This document shows, one piece after another, positions 27,399-36,600 of a stretch of DNA of 64,000 nucleotides. Under the pieces are notes generated by a model, which made no database searches, was not told where the DNA came from, and saw only the letters and a list, made by a program, of their open reading frames with translations. The DNA comes from Crystallibacter permensis. Lineage in GTDB: Bacteria > Actinomycetota > Actinomycetes > Actinomycetales > Micrococcaceae. Location of the stretch: contig NZ_JAODLR010000009.1 of NCBI RefSeq assembly GCF_025960875.1, positions 1-64,000 of the forward strand, in the 5' to 3' direction. The first letter of the stretch is position 1. The number at the start of each line of letters is the position of its first letter. Both the position numbers and the translations under genes were made by a program.

Positions 27399-28955
27399 AT
27401 GAGCGCCACACAATCCGGCACCGGGCCCACCGAAGACGGATACACCGGCAGCGAGTACGAGCCCGCCGGCGAAGACAACATCGCCGAGCGTCTCGAGGAA
27501 ATCGACGACGCCGAGGCCGAGCAGCGCGCGCAGTCGTTGCGTGCCGGGTTGGCGGACTATGAGCTGGACGAAGAGGACGCCGCCCTGCTGGCCGGAATGG
27601 ACCAGGACTTCGACGAGGATGCGCCAAAACGCGTAGATCCCGTCCTCGCCATCCTCGGCCGCCCCAATGTGGGCAAGTCCACCCTGGTCAACCGCATCCT
27701 GGGCCGCCGCGAGGCCGTCGTGGAGGACACCCCCGGGGTTACCCGCGACCGCGTGACCTACGCCGCGCATTGGGGCGGGCGCAATTTCACCCTCGTCGAC
27801 ACCGGCGGCTGGGAGCACGATGCCAAGGGCATCCACGCCCGGGTGGCCGAGCAGGCGGAGGTCGCCGCAGACATGGCCGACGCCGTGCTGCTGGTCGTGG
27901 ATGCCAACGTTGGCGCAACGGCCACGGATGAGTCCGTGGTCCGCATGCTCCGGCGCAAGAAGAAGCCGGTCATCCTGGTCGCCAACAAGGTTGACGACAT
28001 GGCCCAGGAAGCCGACGCCACCACCCTGTGGGGACTGGGCTTCGGAGAGCCGTACCCGGTGTCGGCACTGCACGGCCGTGGCACCGCCGACATGCTCGAT
28101 GCCGTCATGGATGTCCTGCCTGAGTTTTCCGCATATGGGGGACTGGAACGTACCGGAGGGCCGCGGCGGGTGGCCCTGATCGGCCGGCCGAACGTGGGCA
28201 AGTCCTCCCTGCTGAACAAGCTGGCCGGCAGCGAACGCGTTGTGGTGGATCCGCAGGCCGGCACCACCCGCGACCCGGTGGACGAGATGATCGAGCTCGG
28301 CGGACGAACCTGGCGGTTCGTGGACACCGCAGGTATCCGGCGCCGCGTCCACATGCAGCAAGGTGCGGACTTCTACGCCTCCCTGCGGACGCAGTCCGCG
28401 TTGGAGAAGGCGGAGGTCGCCGTCGTTCTTCTGGCGGTGGATGAGGTGCTCAGCGAGCAGGACGTACGCATCCTGCAACTGGCCATCGACTCAGGCCGGG
28501 CCTTGGTGCTGGCGTTCAACAAGTGGGATCTGCTCGACGACGAACGACGCCGCTACCTGGAACGCGAAATCGAGCAGGACCTGGCACACGTGGACTGGGC
28601 GCCGCGCGTCAATATCTCCGCCAAGACCGGATGGCACAAAGACCGCTTGGTTCCAGCCCTCGACACGGCCCTGGAGTCATGGGACAGGCGCATCCCGACC
28701 GGACGGCTGAATGCGTTCCTCGGCGAATTGGTGGCCGCCCATCCGCACCCTGTGCGCGGCGGCAAGCAGCCCCGGATCCTCTTCGGCACCCAGGCCTCGA
28801 GCCGGCCGCCGAAGTTTGTGCTGTTCACCACAGGGTTCCTGGATCCCGGATACCGCCGCTTCATCACCCGCCGCCTCCGCGAGACGTTTGGCTTCGAGGG
28901 CACGCCCATCGACGTCGCCATGCGTGTGCGCGAAAAGCGCAGCCGCCAGCGTTAA
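27399..28955 (+). CDS. der: Ribosome-assembly GTPase Der (EngA)
   Basis: Encodes 518 aa. An acidic N-terminal extension of ~75 residues precedes two GTPase domains, each with its own GRPNVGKS G1 motif, DT(G/A)G switch II and NKxD (ANKVDD, FNKWDL). A C-terminal KH-like domain ([30 protein letters not shown]) completes the family layout. It acts in 50S subunit maturation. AGAAGGA precedes the ATG; an ATG at 27339 is rejected for lack of family similarity. The gap from cmk is 126 nt. Confidence 0.95.
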   Translation: MSATQSGTGPTEDGYTGSEYEPAGEDNIAERLEEIDDAEAEQRAQSLRAGLADYELDEEDAALLAGMDQDFDEDAPKRVDPVLAILGRPNVGKSTLVNRILGRREAVVEDTPGVTRDRVTYAAHWGGRNFTLVDTGGWEHDAKGIHARVAEQAEVAADMADAVLLVVDANVGATATDESVVRMLRRKKKPVILVANKVDDMAQEADATTLWGLGFGEPYPVSALHGRGTADMLDAVMDVLPEFSAYGGLERTGGPRRVALIGRPNVGKSSLLNKLAGSERVVVDPQAGTTRDPVDEMIELGGRTWRFVDTAGIRRRVHMQQGADFYASLRTQSALEKAEVAVVLLAVDEVLSEQDVRILQLAIDSGRALVLAFNKWDLLDDERRRYLEREIEQDLAHVDWAPRVNISAKTGWHKDRLVPALDTALESWDRRIPTGRLNAFLGELVAAHPHPVRGGKQPRILFGTQASSRPPKFVLFTTGFLDPGYRRFITRRLRETFGFEGTPIDVAMRVREKRSRQR

Positions 28956-29043
28956 GTAACGCCGCGCACGGGTGGTAATCGCAGGCCAAAAAATGCTGTA
29001 AGGTATTTGAGGTAGTTCAGCCGGGCAGGCCCCGGAGGGACAA

Positions 29044-29117
<74 letters not shown>

Positions 29118-29130
29118 CAGTAAGTAAGAA

Positions 29131-29163
29131 GTCCCGGTGATCGATGATCACCGGGACTTTTTT
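29131..29163 (+). terminator. tRNA-Pro terminator
   Basis: A perfect 12-bp stem (29131-29142 with 29146-29157) with a 3-nt loop is followed by six T residues, a textbook Rho-independent terminator 14 nt after the tRNA. Confidence 0.95.
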
Positions 29164-29247
29164 CATGCCGATGGGAGCGTGCACGGTGAGCGGCGGCGCC
29201 TGCCGACATGTGTCGCCTCTGGCTGTCGGCGGGCGAATTTCTGTGCC

Positions 29248-29253
29248 TATACT
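29248..29253 (+). promoter_or_regulatory. Candidate -10 of the gcvH promoter
   Basis: TATACT is a near-consensus -10 located 70 nt upstream of the gcvH ATG. No convincing -35 is visible. An 11-bp inverted repeat (29198-29208 with 29224-29234) lies just upstream and covers the -35 zone. Confidence 0.4.
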
Positions 29254-29322
29254 TTCAGCTGTGGCCCGTTGCCGTCGGCAGCACCGGCCCAGAGGATCCA
29301 GCGGCGCAAGAGAGGCATTTAC

Positions 29323-29709
29323 ATGAGCAACGTTCCAACAGACCTTCACTACACCGCCGAACACGAGTGGGTGACCGCTGCCGGCACCGAGGGAGTTGTC
29401 CGTATCGGCATCACGGATTTTGCCCAGGACGCACTGGGTGACGTCGTCTACGTTCAGATCCCGGAAACCGGAACCACGATCACCGCCAACGACGTCGTGG
29501 GCGAGGTCGAGTCCACGAAGAGCGTCAGCGACATCTATGCACCGGTCACCGGCGAAGTAGTGGCTTCCAATGATGCGCTCGAATCGGATCCGGCCCTGAT
29601 CAACTCCGATCCCTACGGTGAAGGTTGGCTGATGGAAATACGGCTCGCTGATGCCTCGGCAACCGAATCGTTGCTCAGTGCTTCGGAGTACGAACAGCAG
29701 GTAGGCTAG
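29323..29709 (+). CDS. gcvH: Glycine cleavage system H protein
   Basis: Encodes 128 aa; carries the lipoyl arm of the glycine cleavage system. The lipoylated Lys66 lies in VGEVESTKSVSDIYAP, and the HEWV, GDVVYVQIPETG and SDPYGEGWLMEI segments are typical. AGAGG precedes the ATG; longer upstream frames are rejected. The other glycine cleavage genes are not in this window. As in mycobacteria, the next gene is a GarA-type FHA protein, but two terminators separate them. Confidence 0.95.
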   Translation: MSNVPTDLHYTAEHEWVTAAGTEGVVRIGITDFAQDALGDVVYVQIPETGTTITANDVVGEVESTKSVSDIYAPVTGEVVASNDALESDPALINSDPYGEGWLMEIRLADASATESLLSASEYEQQVG

Positions 29710-29711
29710 AG

Positions 29712-29732
29712 CTACCGGTACCGTAGTTTTTT
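29712..29732 (+). terminator. First terminator after gcvH
   Basis: A short hairpin (CTAC...GTAG arms around a GGTACC core, 29712-29726) is followed by six T residues. It begins 2 nt after the gcvH stop. Confidence 0.6.
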
Positions 29733-29735
29733 GAA

Positions 29736-29772
29736 CGGTCAACCGGTCACTGACCGGTTGACCGCTATTTTT
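29736..29772 (+). terminator. Second terminator after gcvH
   Basis: A perfect inverted repeat (29736-29749 with 29751-29764) is followed by CTATTTTT. It ends 17 nt before the garA ATG, so garA probably depends on read-through or a promoter overlapping this structure. Confidence 0.85.
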
Positions 29773-29789
29773 GCAGGGGAGGACGTTTA

Positions 29790-30272
29790 ATGGTGGGCGA
29801 AGAGCACAACGCAAGAGGCACCGGACATGACCATGGTGCTTCGGAGGCTTCTGCCGAGACCACTTCCATCAGTCTGCCCCCGCAGGCAAAGACTTACCTG
29901 CCGAAGCCGCAGCTGACCACGGAAGAGGAAGCTGCGGTATTGGCGCTGCCGGCCGGTTCGGCCCTGCTGATCGCTCATAGCGGCCCCAACCACGGCGCCC
30001 GCTTCCTGCTCGATCAGGATGTGACTACCGCTGGCCGGCACCCGGAAGCGGACATCTTTCTCGACGACGTGACCGTATCCCGCAAGCATGTCGAGTTCCG
30101 CCGCACGGATGAAGGATTCACGGTGGTGGACTCCGGCAGCCTGAACGGCACGTACGTCAACAACGACCGCGTCGACAGCTTGGCGCTGCGGACCGGTAAC
30201 GAGGTGCAGATCGGAAAGTTCCGGTTGACCTACTATGCCGGCAGCGGGGCCGCTGGGAAGGTCCAGGACTAG
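29790..30272 (+). CDS. garA: FHA-domain metabolic switch protein GarA/OdhI type
   Basis: Encodes 160 aa. The N-terminal tail carries AETTSISL, matching the ETTS phosphorylation motif of mycobacterial GarA and corynebacterial OdhI; here the threonines are residues 24 and 25. The FHA domain (~60-150) has AGRHPEADIFLDDVTVSRKHVEF and SLNGTYVNNDRV, with the phosphothreonine-binding Arg, Ser and Asn. In relatives the unphosphorylated form inhibits 2-oxoglutarate dehydrogenase and PknB/PknG phosphorylation releases it. GGGGAGGA precedes the ATG. The next gene starts 3 nt after its stop. Confidence 0.9.
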   Translation: MVGEEHNARGTGHDHGASEASAETTSISLPPQAKTYLPKPQLTTEEEAAVLALPAGSALLIAHSGPNHGARFLLDQDVTTAGRHPEADIFLDDVTVSRKHVEFRRTDEGFTVVDSGSLNGTYVNNDRVDSLALRTGNEVQIGKFRLTYYAGSGAAGKVQD

Positions 30273-30275
30273 GCG

Positions 30276-31025
30276 GTGCCCGCATCGCAACCCATACGGC
30301 GTCCGCTCGGCACCGGCAGGGACACGTTCCGCAGCAGCGTCCTCAACATCGGGGAAGTGCTGCAGGAACTGAATGCGGAATTTCCCCAGATCAGCGCCTC
30401 CAAAATCAGGTTCCTGGAAGAAAAGGGCCTCATTTCCCCGCAACGGACGCCGGCGGGATACCGCAAGTACACGAGCCAGGACGTGGAGCGTCTACGCTTC
30501 GTGCTGGCTCTGCAGCGGGACCAGTACCTCCCGCTCAAGGTCATCAAAGACTATGTTGACGCGATCGACCGGGGGGAGCGGCCCGAGGCACTGCCTGGCG
30601 GCATGTCGCTGACCCCGCGCATGGTTTCCGGCCGGCTGGCCGAAGAGCTCCACGGGCGGGCGCGGTCCCTGACCCTGGCCGAGTTGCGGGATGCGGCCGG
30701 TGCCTCGACGGCATTGGTCCAGGAGCTGGTCAGCTTCGGACTCATCCAAGCGACGGATTCCCGCTATGACGAGCACGCACTTAAAGTCGTCAAGGCCTGC
30801 GTTCAGCTCGAAGCCCACGGCATCGAGCCGCGGCACCTGAGGCCCTTTCGGACTGCCGCGGACCGCGAACTCGGTCTCGTGGAGCGTGCCGTGGCTCCCA
30901 TCTCGTCGCGGCGGGATGTGGCTTCCAAAGCTCGTGCGGCCGAAACCGCCAAGGAAATCAGCGATCTTTGCCTGAACCTGCACAGCGCTTTGGTCAATGG
31001 CCATATCGCGCGAATGGACCGCTGA
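30276..31025 (+). CDS. ftsR: MerR-family regulator FtsR (Rv1828-like)
   Basis: Encodes 249 aa from a GTG. The MerR winged-helix (ISASKIRFLEEKGLISPQRTPAGYRKYTSQDVERLRFVLALQRDQYLPLKVIKDYVDAID) lies at ~25-95, and a second helical domain with an HTH-like segment follows. Position after garA and before the DUF151 gene matches Rv1828 and corynebacterial FtsR, a regulator of ftsZ. The target here is inferred. Four nt separate it from garA only as GTG follows TAG, so the two are co-translated. Confidence 0.85.
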   Translation: MPASQPIRRPLGTGRDTFRSSVLNIGEVLQELNAEFPQISASKIRFLEEKGLISPQRTPAGYRKYTSQDVERLRFVLALQRDQYLPLKVIKDYVDAIDRGERPEALPGGMSLTPRMVSGRLAEELHGRARSLTLAELRDAAGASTALVQELVSFGLIQATDSRYDEHALKVVKACVQLEAHGIEPRHLRPFRTAADRELGLVERAVAPISSRRDVASKARAAETAKEISDLCLNLHSALVNGHIARMDR

Positions 31026-31036
31026 TCGGAGGAGCC

Positions 31037-31543
31037 ATGCTCGAAGTCGAGGTTGTCGGGGTGCGGATTGAACTGCCCTCCAACCAGCCGCTGGTCCTGC
31101 TCAAGGAAACCGAGGGCGAACGCCACATTCCGATCTGGATCGGTGCTCCCGAGGCCAGCGCCATAGCTTTTGCCCAGCAGGGCATCAAGCCTCCGCGCCC
31201 CATGACGCACGATCTGCTGTGCAGCGTTGTCCAGGAGCTCGACAGGACGATCACCGAGGTACGGCTCGTTTCCGTTCAGGACACCGTCTTCTACGCCGAG
31301 CTTGTGTTCGACGGCGGCAAAACCGTCAGTTCCAGGGCGTCGGACGCCATCGCTGTGGCTCTGCGCGTTCCCTGCCCGATCTACTGTGCGGAAGAAGTCA
31401 TGGAAGAAGCCGGCGTACAAATTGCCGAAGCCTCCGAGGAGGAAGAAGGCGAAGCCGGACCCGCAGAGGAAAATGCTGAATCGCAACTGCGCGAGTTCCG
31501 TGAGTTCCTGGCCGACGTCGAGCCGGAGGATTTCGAGAAATAG
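31037..31543 (+). CDS. Bifunctional nuclease domain (DUF151) protein, Rv1829-like
   Basis: Encodes 168 aa. Residues 1-~125 are the DUF151/BFN fold with PLVLLKETEGERHIPIWIGAPEASAIA, RPMTHDLLCSVVQELD and SSRASDAIAVALRVPCPI. Plant relatives were named for DNase/RNase activity; bacterial roles are poorly known. The C-terminal ~40 residues are very acidic. GGAGGAG precedes the ATG 12 nt after ftsR. Its place inside the garA-ftsR-DUF151-MerR block is conserved in actinobacteria. Confidence 0.88.
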   Translation: MLEVEVVGVRIELPSNQPLVLLKETEGERHIPIWIGAPEASAIAFAQQGIKPPRPMTHDLLCSVVQELDRTITEVRLVSVQDTVFYAELVFDGGKTVSSRASDAIAVALRVPCPIYCAEEVMEEAGVQIAEASEEEEGEAGPAEENAESQLREFREFLADVEPEDFEK

Positions 31544-31682
31544 TGCCGAGGGTCCAACGGCAACGACGCGGAATTGCGCGATCCCAGCCGACACGCCGAA
31601 GCCTAAAAAGCCAGCGTCTTTGACCGGAGCGTCCAGCCGTTCTAACGTCGAAGCATACAGTTCCCATTGCATGGCCGGATAA

Positions 31683-31711
31683 CTCAGGGCAGACTTAGAG
31701 CAAACCCTGAG
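31683..31711. promoter_or_regulatory. Inverted repeat upstream of second MerR gene, possible operator
   Basis: CTCAGGG (31683-31689) and CCCTGAG (31705-31711) form a perfect 7-bp inverted repeat with a 15-nt spacer, 54 nt upstream of the MerR GTG. It may be an autoregulatory site or part of a promoter. The 221-nt gap holds no gene I can support. Confidence 0.3.
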
Positions 31712-31764
31712 AGTGTCGGCGGTGCCGACTTCCCCCTAGGGAACTTTCGACAAGGAGGGTTCAC

Positions 31765-32355
31765 GTGAGTCCTAAAGGTGATGCGGGCGAGTTGTCGCAC
31801 GCCGTAACGCCGGGTGCCGCGATTCCCGCTAGTGCACAAGGTTTGCTGTTCACCGAGGACCTGCCGGTTCTGGATGAAGACGCCGGCTACCGTGGACCCA
31901 CGGCCTGCAAAGCCGCAGGAATCACTTACCGGCAGCTGGACTACTGGGCCCGCACCGGCTTGGTGGAGCCGGCGGTACGCGGGGCTTCAGGCTCCGGCTC
32001 GCAGCGGCTCTACAGCTTCCGGGACATTCTGGTCCTGAAGGTAGTCAAGCGTCTGCTGGACACCGGCGTTTCTTTGCAGCAGATCCGTACCGCAGTGGAA
32101 CACCTGCGGGAGCGCGGGGTGGAGGATCTGGCCCAAATCACGCTGATGAGTGATGGCGCGAGCGTGTACGAATGCACGTCTGCGGACGAGGTTATAGATC
32201 TGGTGCAGGGCGGCCAGGGTGTGTTCGGCATTGCGGTCGGACGTGTGTGGCGCGAAGTCGAGGGCAGCCTTGCCGCACTGCCCAGTGAACACGTTACTGA
32301 ACAAGATTTCCCCGAGGACGAACTGAGCCGACGCCGGGTCCGCAAGATCAGTTAG
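31765..32355 (+). CDS. MerR-family regulator, Rv1830-like
   Basis: Encodes 196 aa. The MerR HTH (ACKAAGITYRQLDYWARTGLVEP, then GSGSQRLYSFRDILVLKVVKRLLDTGVSLQQIRTAVEHL) occupies ~45-120; a ligand-like C-terminal domain follows (ASVYECTSADEVIDLVQGGQGVFGIAVG). Synteny points to mycobacterial Rv1830, linked to growth and antibiotic survival. AAGGAGG lies before the GTG start. It is the last gene of the block and ends at a long hairpin. Confidence 0.88.
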   Translation: MSPKGDAGELSHAVTPGAAIPASAQGLLFTEDLPVLDEDAGYRGPTACKAAGITYRQLDYWARTGLVEPAVRGASGSGSQRLYSFRDILVLKVVKRLLDTGVSLQQIRTAVEHLRERGVEDLAQITLMSDGASVYECTSADEVIDLVQGGQGVFGIAVGRVWREVEGSLAALPSEHVTEQDFPEDELSRRRVRKIS

Positions 32356-32392
32356 CGCCGGCAAGCCGGGCGGCAAGCGAACGCCGTGCTCG

Positions 32393-32444
32393 GAAGACTA
32401 CGAAAGAAGGGCACCCCTCCGGGTGCCCTTCTTTCGTAGTCTTC
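32393..32444. terminator. Long bidirectional terminator
   Basis: A perfect 24-bp stem (32393-32416 with 32421-32444) closes a 4-nt CTCC loop between the converging MerR and ParA genes. The lower stem is AT-rich and the upper stem GC-rich. Confidence 0.85.
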
Positions 32445-32456
32445 GGGAGGAGCCGG

Positions 32457-33296
32457 TCAGCTGGGAGTCCGGCGCAGGACGCGGTTGCGCATGCGGCCGG
32501 AGTCCGTCAGGTTCTTCAGCAGCTCGTCGAAGAGGCCTGCTGCCTGACGCGCCGATTCCCCGGGCCAGTGGTGGATGGCGTGTGCAGCACCTTGGATCTG
32601 CTGCCAGTTGGCCTGCTCGGCGATGGTAGGAGCCAGGAGCAGCTCGCCGAACATGGACTTCATCTCGGCCAGACGGAACGTGTGTTCGTTGGAACCGGAG
32701 CGTACGCGGTTGGCGACGACTCCCGCCGCTGTGAGGTTGGGCGCGTATTCGTCGCGGAACAATTCAATGGCCCGCATGGTACGTTCCGTTCCGGCAACCG
32801 AGAAGAGGCTCGGTTCGGCAACCAGCAGTACGCGGTTGCTTGCCGTCCACGCCATGCGGGTGAGGCCGTTGAGGGAGGGCGGGCAGTCGATGAGGACCAG
32901 CGAGTAACCTTCAACCCGGGAGAGGACCGTGGAGAGCCGGCGCAGGTCCCGGCGGCCAAGGTCGGGCCGGTCATAAATTCCGGTAAATGCAGAGCCGACG
33001 GCGACGTCCAGGACACGCCGGCCCACAGAATTCTCCCCGTTGGCAGCAGCGGTGGCGACCCAGCCGCTGGGGGCAACGTTCGCCGCCAGATCCGCCCGGC
33101 GCGCGTTTTTCAGCAGGCGGCCGATATCCGTCTGGCGCGAAGGCCGGACGCCGAGACCCGTGGTCGCGTCGGCGTGCGGATCCAGATCTACGACCAGTGT
33201 GGGAATTCCTGCCGCCAGTGCCGCGGATGCCAGGCCCAAAGTAACCGACGTTTTTCCGACGCCGCCCTTGAGACTACTGATGCTCACTACTTGCAC
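32457..33296 (-). CDS. Orphan ParA/MinD-family ATPase
   Basis: Encodes 279 aa from a GTG. The Walker A variant KGGVGKTSVTLGLAS is at residues ~10-22, with VVDLDPHADATTGLG and the Walker B-like LVLIDCPPSLNGL. No parB or parC partner is nearby. The C-terminal ~35 residues are basic (GRMRNRVLRRTPS), suggesting DNA or membrane contact. It differs clearly from the ParA at 21897. A role in chromosome segregation or polar placement is inferred. It converges on the MerR gene and is divergent from pyc. Confidence 0.82.
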   Translation of the reverse strand: MQVVSISSLKGGVGKTSVTLGLASAALAAGIPTLVVDLDPHADATTGLGVRPSRQTDIGRLLKNARRADLAANVAPSGWVATAAANGENSVGRRVLDVAVGSAFTGIYDRPDLGRRDLRRLSTVLSRVEGYSLVLIDCPPSLNGLTRMAWTASNRVLLVAEPSLFSVAGTERTMRAIELFRDEYAPNLTAAGVVANRVRSGSNEHTFRLAEMKSMFGELLLAPTIAEQANWQQIQGAAHAIHHWPGESARQAAGLFDELLKNLTDSGRMRNRVLRRTPS

Positions 33297-33601
33297 GTGT
33301 TAAACCAATACCTAACATGTCTTGTCATGACGGCTGCCCGCTGCTGGTGAACCAGTCGGGACCGGCCGAGAACCAAAAATCCCTCCACCATCATATGTTG
33401 CCTGCCCGTCGATAAATGATTCCGACCGCTGTCCCGCCTGTCGGCCCCGTCGGCGGTGGTCCGGGTACGCTGACTTCCCGCTATCATTACGTTCCAAGTG
33501 GATGCATTTCGTGATGTACACAACACTGGCTTGCCATGCGCAATAGCAGTACTTGAGACTTGCACCACAACCCCAACCGATTGCAATGACGCAGGAGCGA
33601 C
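33297..33601. other. Intergenic region between orphan parA and pyc
   Basis: This 305-nt divergent region should carry promoters for both genes. I see a GTCATGAC palindrome (33324-33331), a TATCAT -10-like element (33482-33487) without a clear -35, and AGGAG before pyc. No gene, RNA or repeat is supported. Confidence 0.5.
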
Positions 33602-36600
33602 ATGTTCTCAAAAATCCTGGTGGCCAACCGTGGTGAAATCGCCATCCGTGCCTTCCGCGCTGCCTATGAGCTGGGCGCAAAGACCGTGGCTGTTTTCCCC
33701 CACGAGGACCGGAATTCGATCCACCGCCAGAAGGCCGATGAGGCATATCTGATCGGCCAGCAAGGACACCCGGTACGGGCGTACCTCGACGTCAACGAGA
33801 TTATCCGTGTTGCTAAGGAATCCGGCTGCGACGCCATCTACCCCGGTTACGGCTTCCTGTCCGAGAACCCGGATCTGGCGCGTGCAGCGGCCGGGGCTGG
33901 AATTACCTTCGTCGGCCCGCAGGCTAACGTCCTTGAGCTTGCCGGCCACAAGGTGCACGCCCTGGACGCTGCCCGCAAGGCCGGAATTCCGGTGTTGAAT
34001 TCCTCTGCTCCGACTGCCGACAAAGATCAGCTGCTGGCGGCGGCCGATGAAATCGGCTTCCCCATCTTCGTCAAGGCGGTCGCCGGCGGCGGCGGCCGTG
34101 GCATGCGCCGTGTGGACACCCGTGAGGCGCTGCCTGAGGCTCTCTCGGCCGCCATGCGCGAGGCTCACACGGCCTTCGGCGATGCGACGATGTTCCTGGA
34201 ACAGGCTGTGCTGCGCCCCCGGCACATTGAGGTCCAGATCCTCGCCGACGGCGAGGGCAACGTCATGCACTTGTTCGAGCGGGACTGCTCGCTGCAGCGC
34301 CGCCACCAGAAGGTTGTGGAGATCGCTCCGGCGCCGAACCTGGACGAGAACATACGCCAGGCTCTCTACCGGGATGCGGTGAAGTTCGCGGAGGCGCTGA
34401 ACTACACCAATGCAGGTACGGTCGAGTTCCTCGTGGACACGGTGGGCGAGCGTGCGGGCCAGCATGTGTTTATCGAGATGAACCCGCGCATCCAGGTTGA
34501 GCACACCGTTACGGAAGAAATCACGGATGTGGACCTGGTCCAGGCACAGCTGCGCATTGCCTCCGGCGAGACGCTCGCGGACATCGGTCTGAGCCAGGAT
34601 ACGGTGACGATCAAGGGGGCAGCGCTGCAGTCCCGCATCACCACGGAAGACCCCTCGAACGGTTTCAGGCCCGACGTCGGAAAAATCACCGGTTACCGCT
34701 CTGCGGGTGGCGCCGGTGTACGGCTCGATGGCGGCACTGTCTATGCGGGTGCCGAAATCAGTCCACACTTCGACTCCATGCTGGTCAAGCTGACTTGCCG
34801 CGGCCGCGACTACCCTTCGGCTGTCGCCCGCGCGCGCCGGGCACTGGCAGAGTTCCGCATCCGCGGCGTCTCCACGAACATTCCGTTCCTGCAGGCCGTC
34901 CTCAATGACCCGGAGTTCATTGCCGGGAATGTTGCCACTTCCTTTATCGACGAACGTCCGGAGCTGCTCCAGGCGCGTGTCTCCGCCGACCGCGGAACAA
35001 AGCTGCTGACCTGGCTGGCTGATGTGACGGTCAACCAGCCCAATGGTGCTCTGACGGCGAAGACCGCCCCGGTGGACAAGCTTCCCCAGGTCGCCCGCGA
35101 AGCGCTCGAATCCACCGCCGCCCTGCCGGTGATTCCGGCCAAGGGAACCCGGCAGTCGCTCCAAGAACTCGGACCGGAGAAGTTCGCCGCGGCGCTACGC
35201 GCGCAGCAGGCCGTCGCGGTCACCGACACCACCTTCCGCGACGCCCACCAATCGCTGCTGGCTACCCGCGTGCGCACCAGGGACCTGGTCACAGCAGGTC
35301 CGGCCATTTCCACCCTGACTCCACAGCTGTTCTCCGTGGAGGCCTGGGGTGGCGCGACGTACGACGTGGCCCTGCGCTTCCTCGGCGAGGACCCGTGGGA
35401 ACGGCTGGCCGCACTCCGCCAGGCTATCCCGAACATCTGCCTGCAGATGCTGCTACGCGGACGCAACACCGTGGGCTACACGCCTTACCCGGAGGAAGTC
35501 ACCACTGCCTTCGTGAAAGAAGCAGCAGCAACGGGCATCGACATTTTCAGGATCTTCGATGCCCTGAACGATGTCTCGCAAATGGAACCGGCTATCCGCG
35601 CTGTACGAGAGACGGGGACCGCTGTGGCTGAGGTGGCCCTCTGCTACACCGGAGACCTGATGGACCCGGCGGAGGACCTCTACACCCTTGATTACTACCT
35701 GGAGCTGGCTCAGCGCATTGTTGACGCCGGCGCGCACATCCTCGCCATTAAGGACATGGCCGGTTTGCTGCGTCCTGCGGCAGCCAGGAAACTGGTGACT
35801 GCACTGCGCGAGCGTTTTGATCTGCCTGTTCACCTGCACACGCACGATACGGCAGGCGGTCAACTGGCAACCCTGCTTGCGGCGGTGGATGCGGGCGTGG
35901 ACGCCGTCGATGTTGCCAGCGCAGCCATGGCCGGCACCACCAGCCAGCCCTCGGCTTCCGCACTGGTCGCCGCCCTGGCGCATACGGAGCGCGACACAGG
36001 TCTGGACCTTGCAGCCGTAGGCTCGCTCGAGCCGTACTGGGAAGCGGTCCGACGCGTGTACGCCCCCTTCGAGTCCGGGCTGCCCGGCCCCACCGGCCGG
36101 GTTTACCAGCACGAGATTCCGGGCGGACAGCTCTCCAATCTGCGCCAGCAGGCAATCGCTCTTGGACTGGGCGAGCAGTTCGAAGACATTGAGGACATGT
36201 ACTCGGCGGCAGACCGGATCCTCGGCCGCCTGGTCAAGGTCACTCCGTCTTCGAAAGTCGTGGGTGACCTGGCTCTCCAGCTCGTAGGCTCCGGTGTGGA
36301 CCCGGCCGATTTCGCCGAGAATCCGCAGAATTACGACATCCCGGACTCCGTCATCGGGTTCCTCTCCGGAGAGCTTGGCGATCCTCCCGGTGGCTGGCCT
36401 GAACCCTTCCGGACGAAGGCACTGCAGGGCCGGAAGGTCAAGGTCCGCGACGTCGAAATCAGTGCCGAGGACTCGGCCGCGCTCCAGGCCGATGCCGCCA
36501 CCCGGCGCAGCACTTTGAACCGGCTGCTCTTCGCCGGTCCCACAAAGGACTTCGAAACGACCCGCGAGACATACGGTGACGTGTCTGTGCTCGATACCCG

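Noticed and set aside
28956-29043. Additional tRNA or small gene before tRNA-Pro
   Set aside because: No second cloverleaf or ribosome-site-linked frame is visible in this short gap.
29164-29322. Glycine riboswitch upstream of gcvH
   Set aside because: No tandem aptamer-like segments are visible and the likely transcript leader after the -10 at 29248 is only ~65 nt.
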